Below, piece by piece: positions 19,450 to 22,165 of a DNA stretch of 22,165 nt. The stretch's first letter is position 1; each line of letters starts with the position of its first letter. The notes beneath the pieces are model-generated. The model was not told the DNA's origin, did not search any database, and worked only from the letters and a program-made list of their open reading frames with translations. The DNA comes from Saksenaea vasiformis B4078 (Eukaryota; Mucoromycota; Mucoromycetes; Mucorales; Saksenaeaceae). The position numbers and the translations under genes were made by a program. The stretch covers positions 1 to 22,165 of the forward strand of contig JNDT01001545.1 of NCBI GenBank assembly GCA_000697055.1. Direction: 5' to 3'.

Positions 19450-19522
19450 AAGCTACTATGAATTAACAGTGGAGGTGTTTGTGCTCTCGGATTCACCACA
19501 ACATTATTTGATTTCACGTCTG

Positions 19523-19745
19523 GTCGGAAGGAGTAAAGATGTCTCGAAGCAAGTCCATGCTGCATTTTTTAAGCCAGGATATCTTTTTGCATTAATCTGC
19601 TCAAGTGATGGTTTCTCAGTATCTTGTCGGAAGGAGTAAAAATGTCTCGAAGTAAGGACCATGTTCCATTTTTGACATTGATGTGGTCCAGCGATGGTTT
19701 CATATTTTCCTGTCGGAAGAAGTGAACCTGTTTCAAAATAATAGT
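19523..19745. repeat. Imperfect tandem repeat, about 2.3 copies
   Basis: Units start with GTCGGAAG(G/A)AGT at 19523, 19626 and 19712 (partial), periods 103 and 86 bp. Shared parts include GGAGTAAA(G/A)ATGTCTCGAAG, CATG(C/T)T(G/C)CATTTTT and AG(T/C)GATGGTTTC. On the minus strand the units stay open and read as a repeated FET..LLPT-type peptide, but I see no gene signal and treat it as non-coding. Confidence 0.7.
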
Positions 19746-20150
19746 AAAGAAGAAGCCTACCCCTACTCCTGTCCTTCGGACATTGGATGCGGGCTCCATT
19801 ATGGCTATGTGACATGCAGGTAAGCGATATTGCACATCTGCCAATACTTTGCATCCAAGTCCTAAATATTATGTCCCTAATCTCTCTTTGCGAAAGCTTA
19901 TCAGGTCCTACAGAAAATTTGATAAATCTTCGCAGCTCCAGATCATGACCATGTTAGTGGTTTTAGAGAGGTTTCACAGTGACCACCAACAGGACGTTGG
20001 TTCATGTAAATCCGTGTGGTGAGTAATGACAATATTAGGCCAAAGTAATTGGAGTTGGATAGATCAACAAGTAACAAAATAAAATACAATAAAAGAATGA
20101 AAAATGAGAATCATTGGTTTCGCACCCTTCTCTTTCTCTTTTTCTTTTTC
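19746..20150. other. Intergenic upstream of the XPG-like gene, no recognised feature
   Basis: About 400 bp with no gene or repeat that I can support. The last 50 bp before 20151 are a strong pyrimidine tract (CTTCTCTTTCTCTTTTTC), common just upstream of fungal start codons. Confidence 0.4.
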
Positions 20151-21831
20151 ATGGGTATCAAAGGCCTCCATCACTTTGCAAATTCTGCAGGAGCCTATCA
20201 CGAAACGACTTCTGTCGTAAGCTATCTGGACGACCACGGTGTCGAGATTGTTTTTGTCGATGTATGTGCTGTGTTCTTTACATTGCTACAAGAAACTGTG
20301 AGCCAGGATCTGCTCAAACTACGGGTACAACATCGTGAAGGTATGCAATACCATCTTTGCCTCACGTAGTTCTAATGCATTTTGCACAGGCGTGTCACTG
20401 TCATTGCCACCCTGTAATGAACAGGAGCTCGTATTTGAATTTGTACAAGCTATGACAGACCATGTCGATTTGCTGCGCAGCCACAGGTTCCCTAATCGCC
20501 GAATCTGTCTTGTCATCGATGGTGATCAACTACCTGCCAAACAGCCTACGAATAAAATTCGAAAACAGAAATCAAAAGCTGCGTTCAATGCTGCGACTCG
20601 AGCAGCAATGAAAGGATTGAATAAGGAAAAACACCAGAAAAGGTTCGAAAAGCAAGCGCGAGCATGGGTCCGATTTTCCGTTGAAATCAAAGATTCCATA
20701 GAGCAGGTACGTCCAATAAGTAACAGTTACTGGATGCTCATGCTATATGTAGCACCTCTCTTCCCTGGGATTTCACAAGTACTCGTCACAGACCAATCAA
20801 CGTAGCCTGTATTTTCGTGTATCATTCGAGGCCGATCCTTGCGTTGCGGTACTGGCTCACCAAACAGCGCTTAAAGCGGCAATATATTCGCCTGACGGTG
20901 ATTTATTCATGTACGGTGGTGCTTTGGAAACTATAGTAAGTAAGAGTAAACCACGAACGCATGCTTATTTTATCTTATTTTCACAGGGGGTGCTACGCAT
21001 TGATTACGGCAAAAATAACTTGCCGGGTCGTGTGACAACGAAGGCATTGCTGCTTGATAAGCTTGATTTGAGAAAAACCAACGAAAACGATTATATCCTG
21101 GTACTTATATGGAGTTTCCTAGCTCAAATCTGACACATCAGTTAGGCCGAAAGACGTTTGATAGCTATTGGTGCAATGTCTGGAAACGATTACGCCCGCA
21201 ATATAAAGAATAAATCCTTTGCAATGATTAAGAAGGCTGTCATCAATACCGGTGCGGATTTGACCTTTGCAGACGATATAGTGAATAATGTAAAGATAAG
21301 AAAGAAAAATAGTTAAATGGTAAATAACCGTTATCTGAACGTGATCGACTGCCTCACAGAATCTCAGAGATGGAAGCGGATCGATTCAGAATCGCGTTGC
21401 ACCAATTCTGCGCCCCTCTTATCAGTCTTACTGGTACCGGCGCAAAGATCCGGTTTGACTATCCGTGTATGCGTGTAGTTGATGTAGACATCCTGAAAAT
21501 GGTCAACAGCGAAGAAAGACCTGTACAAAGAGTCACTGCTCCTGCTTCAAACCAACAAGCAAGTAGTCGCTACACCTTCGTCGAAGCTCGTCATATAGCT
21601 AAAGCCCACACCGTCGAAGAGAAAATAGGCCCGCTTCGAGTTTACCGGCCACCGAAGAAAACGCCCTCGGCAGGAGAAAAGCGTAACAAGCGCAGAAAAA
21701 ACCCCCAGTGCCAAAGCTGGATCGAGCAAGCAGAAAGAGGAGCCAAAGCGAATTTCGTAGGAGGACGCTTCCACTGGAGAAGATATCAGTTTGCACGAGA
21801 TGTCGAGAGCGACTATAACTTTAACTTCTGA
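20151..21831 (+). CDS. XPG/FEN1-like structure-specific nuclease family protein
   Basis: My model is join(20151..20340, 20390..20706, 20753..20935, 20987..21100, 21146..21289, 21370..21831), 469 aa. Introns are 46-51 nt plus one of 80 nt, all GT-AG, with no frameshift needed. The N-terminus MGIKGLHHFA is the XPG signature. Acidic active-site positions are present: VDVCAVFF, CLVIDGDQLPAK, the I-region SFEADPCVAVLAHQ, and YSPDGDLFMYGG. A helix-hairpin-like SGNDYARNI follows. The basic stretch TNKIRKQKSKAAFNAATRAA matches the usual R/K-rich helix after the first acidic block. The last exon is Lys/Arg-rich and unlike FEN1 or XPG C-termini. It is not the host FEN1, whose sequence is far more conserved, but an orphan family, possibly multi-copy in Mucorales (from memory). 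The acceptor of intron 5 (TCAGAG at 21364-21369) is the least certain; others give early stops. Confidence 0.8.
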
Positions 21832-21841
21832 ATTGTACTAG

Positions 21842-22165
21842 TCTGTCCTGTCAGCTGCTAGCCACCGATTCCCCTCTGATCAACATATCGCAGTGCTTCA
21901 GACCAATATCATTTGCGACGTTATCCAAAAAGAAGTGGCTGACATGTCATTGGTACGACAAATCGCTCTACAAATGGCGAACATTGCTCTGCGCGCGGCC
22001 ATGACGTTAAACATCGAATGCAGAGAGAAGGTATTTCGCGCTTTCTTTCAATCTGACATGAAAGGAGGTGAAGGGCAACGGGATAATGCCAGCAAGACTT
22101 GGCAATGGATCATTCTCATGGCCATGAGATATTCAGGGGCGAAACCAAACAGGCTACCATATATC
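21842..22165 (+). other. Open reading stretch, unidentified, continues beyond the window
   Basis: One frame is open for 108 codons to the window edge, reading for example HIAVLQTNIICDVIQKEVAD and LVRQIALQMANIALRAAM, a helical, protein-like composition. It begins right after a TAG (21839-21841) that could itself be a 3' splice site (TACTAG). So it may be a further exon of the XPG-like gene, spliced from GTAGGA at about 21760, or a separate gene with its 5' part here. A GTATTT at 22030 could be a donor. I do not recognise the product. Confidence 0.4.

Overview
The window is nuclear DNA of a fungus, most likely an early-diverging Mucoromycota (Mucorales-like) species. I infer this from many short GT-AG introns of about 45-80 nt, compact intron-rich housekeeping genes with fungal/animal-type products, a Fanzor-type TnpB relic, a DIRS retrotransposon and an orphan XPG-like gene. 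It shows no bacterial operon features, and I see no tRNA, rRNA or CRISPR array.

Layout. (1) 1-2233: a divergent housekeeping pair. A TFIIIC subunit 5 homologue (minus strand, 3' end off the window) and a TMEM41B/VTT-domain protein (plus strand) share a 149-bp intergenic region. (2) 2242-10976: an 8.7-kb accessory block lying exactly between the 3' ends of two convergent genes (TMEM41B and a glycosyltransferase). The same ~70-bp sequence occurs in inverted orientation at both ends of the block. Inside are a degraded inverted copy of a Fanzor 3' tail, a tandem repeat, a large broken Fanzor gene (3498-6707) and, directly after it, a DIRS1-like tyrosine-recombinase retrotransposon (about 6716-10908) with inverted terminal repeats and a textbook internal complementary region. 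(3) 11035-18383: three minus-strand host genes, a type II membrane nucleotide-diphospho-sugar transferase, a heterotrimeric G-protein alpha subunit and a Bro1/ALIX endosomal protein. (4) 18537-22165: a second accessory stretch with a broken, truncated transposon-related gene, a short AT run, a tandem repeat, an apparently intact six-exon XPG/FEN1-like nuclease gene and an unidentified open stretch running off the end.

Interpretation. The strongest unusual signal is the nested element between the convergent pair. A TnpB-like RNA-guided nuclease gene (Fanzor) has decayed by several frameshifts and lost one zinc ligand, but its three RuvC acidic residues are still readable. Its 3' end and downstream flank are duplicated in inverted orientation at the far left of the block, which exposes a conserved non-coding terminus that is a candidate guide-RNA scaffold/right end. 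The DIRS element sits at the Fanzor 3' end and appears to have replaced about 85 nt of that region. The housekeeping genes on both sides look intact. Splice structures were derived by eye from GT-AG sites, reading phase and remembered family sequence, and have not been tested against transcripts.
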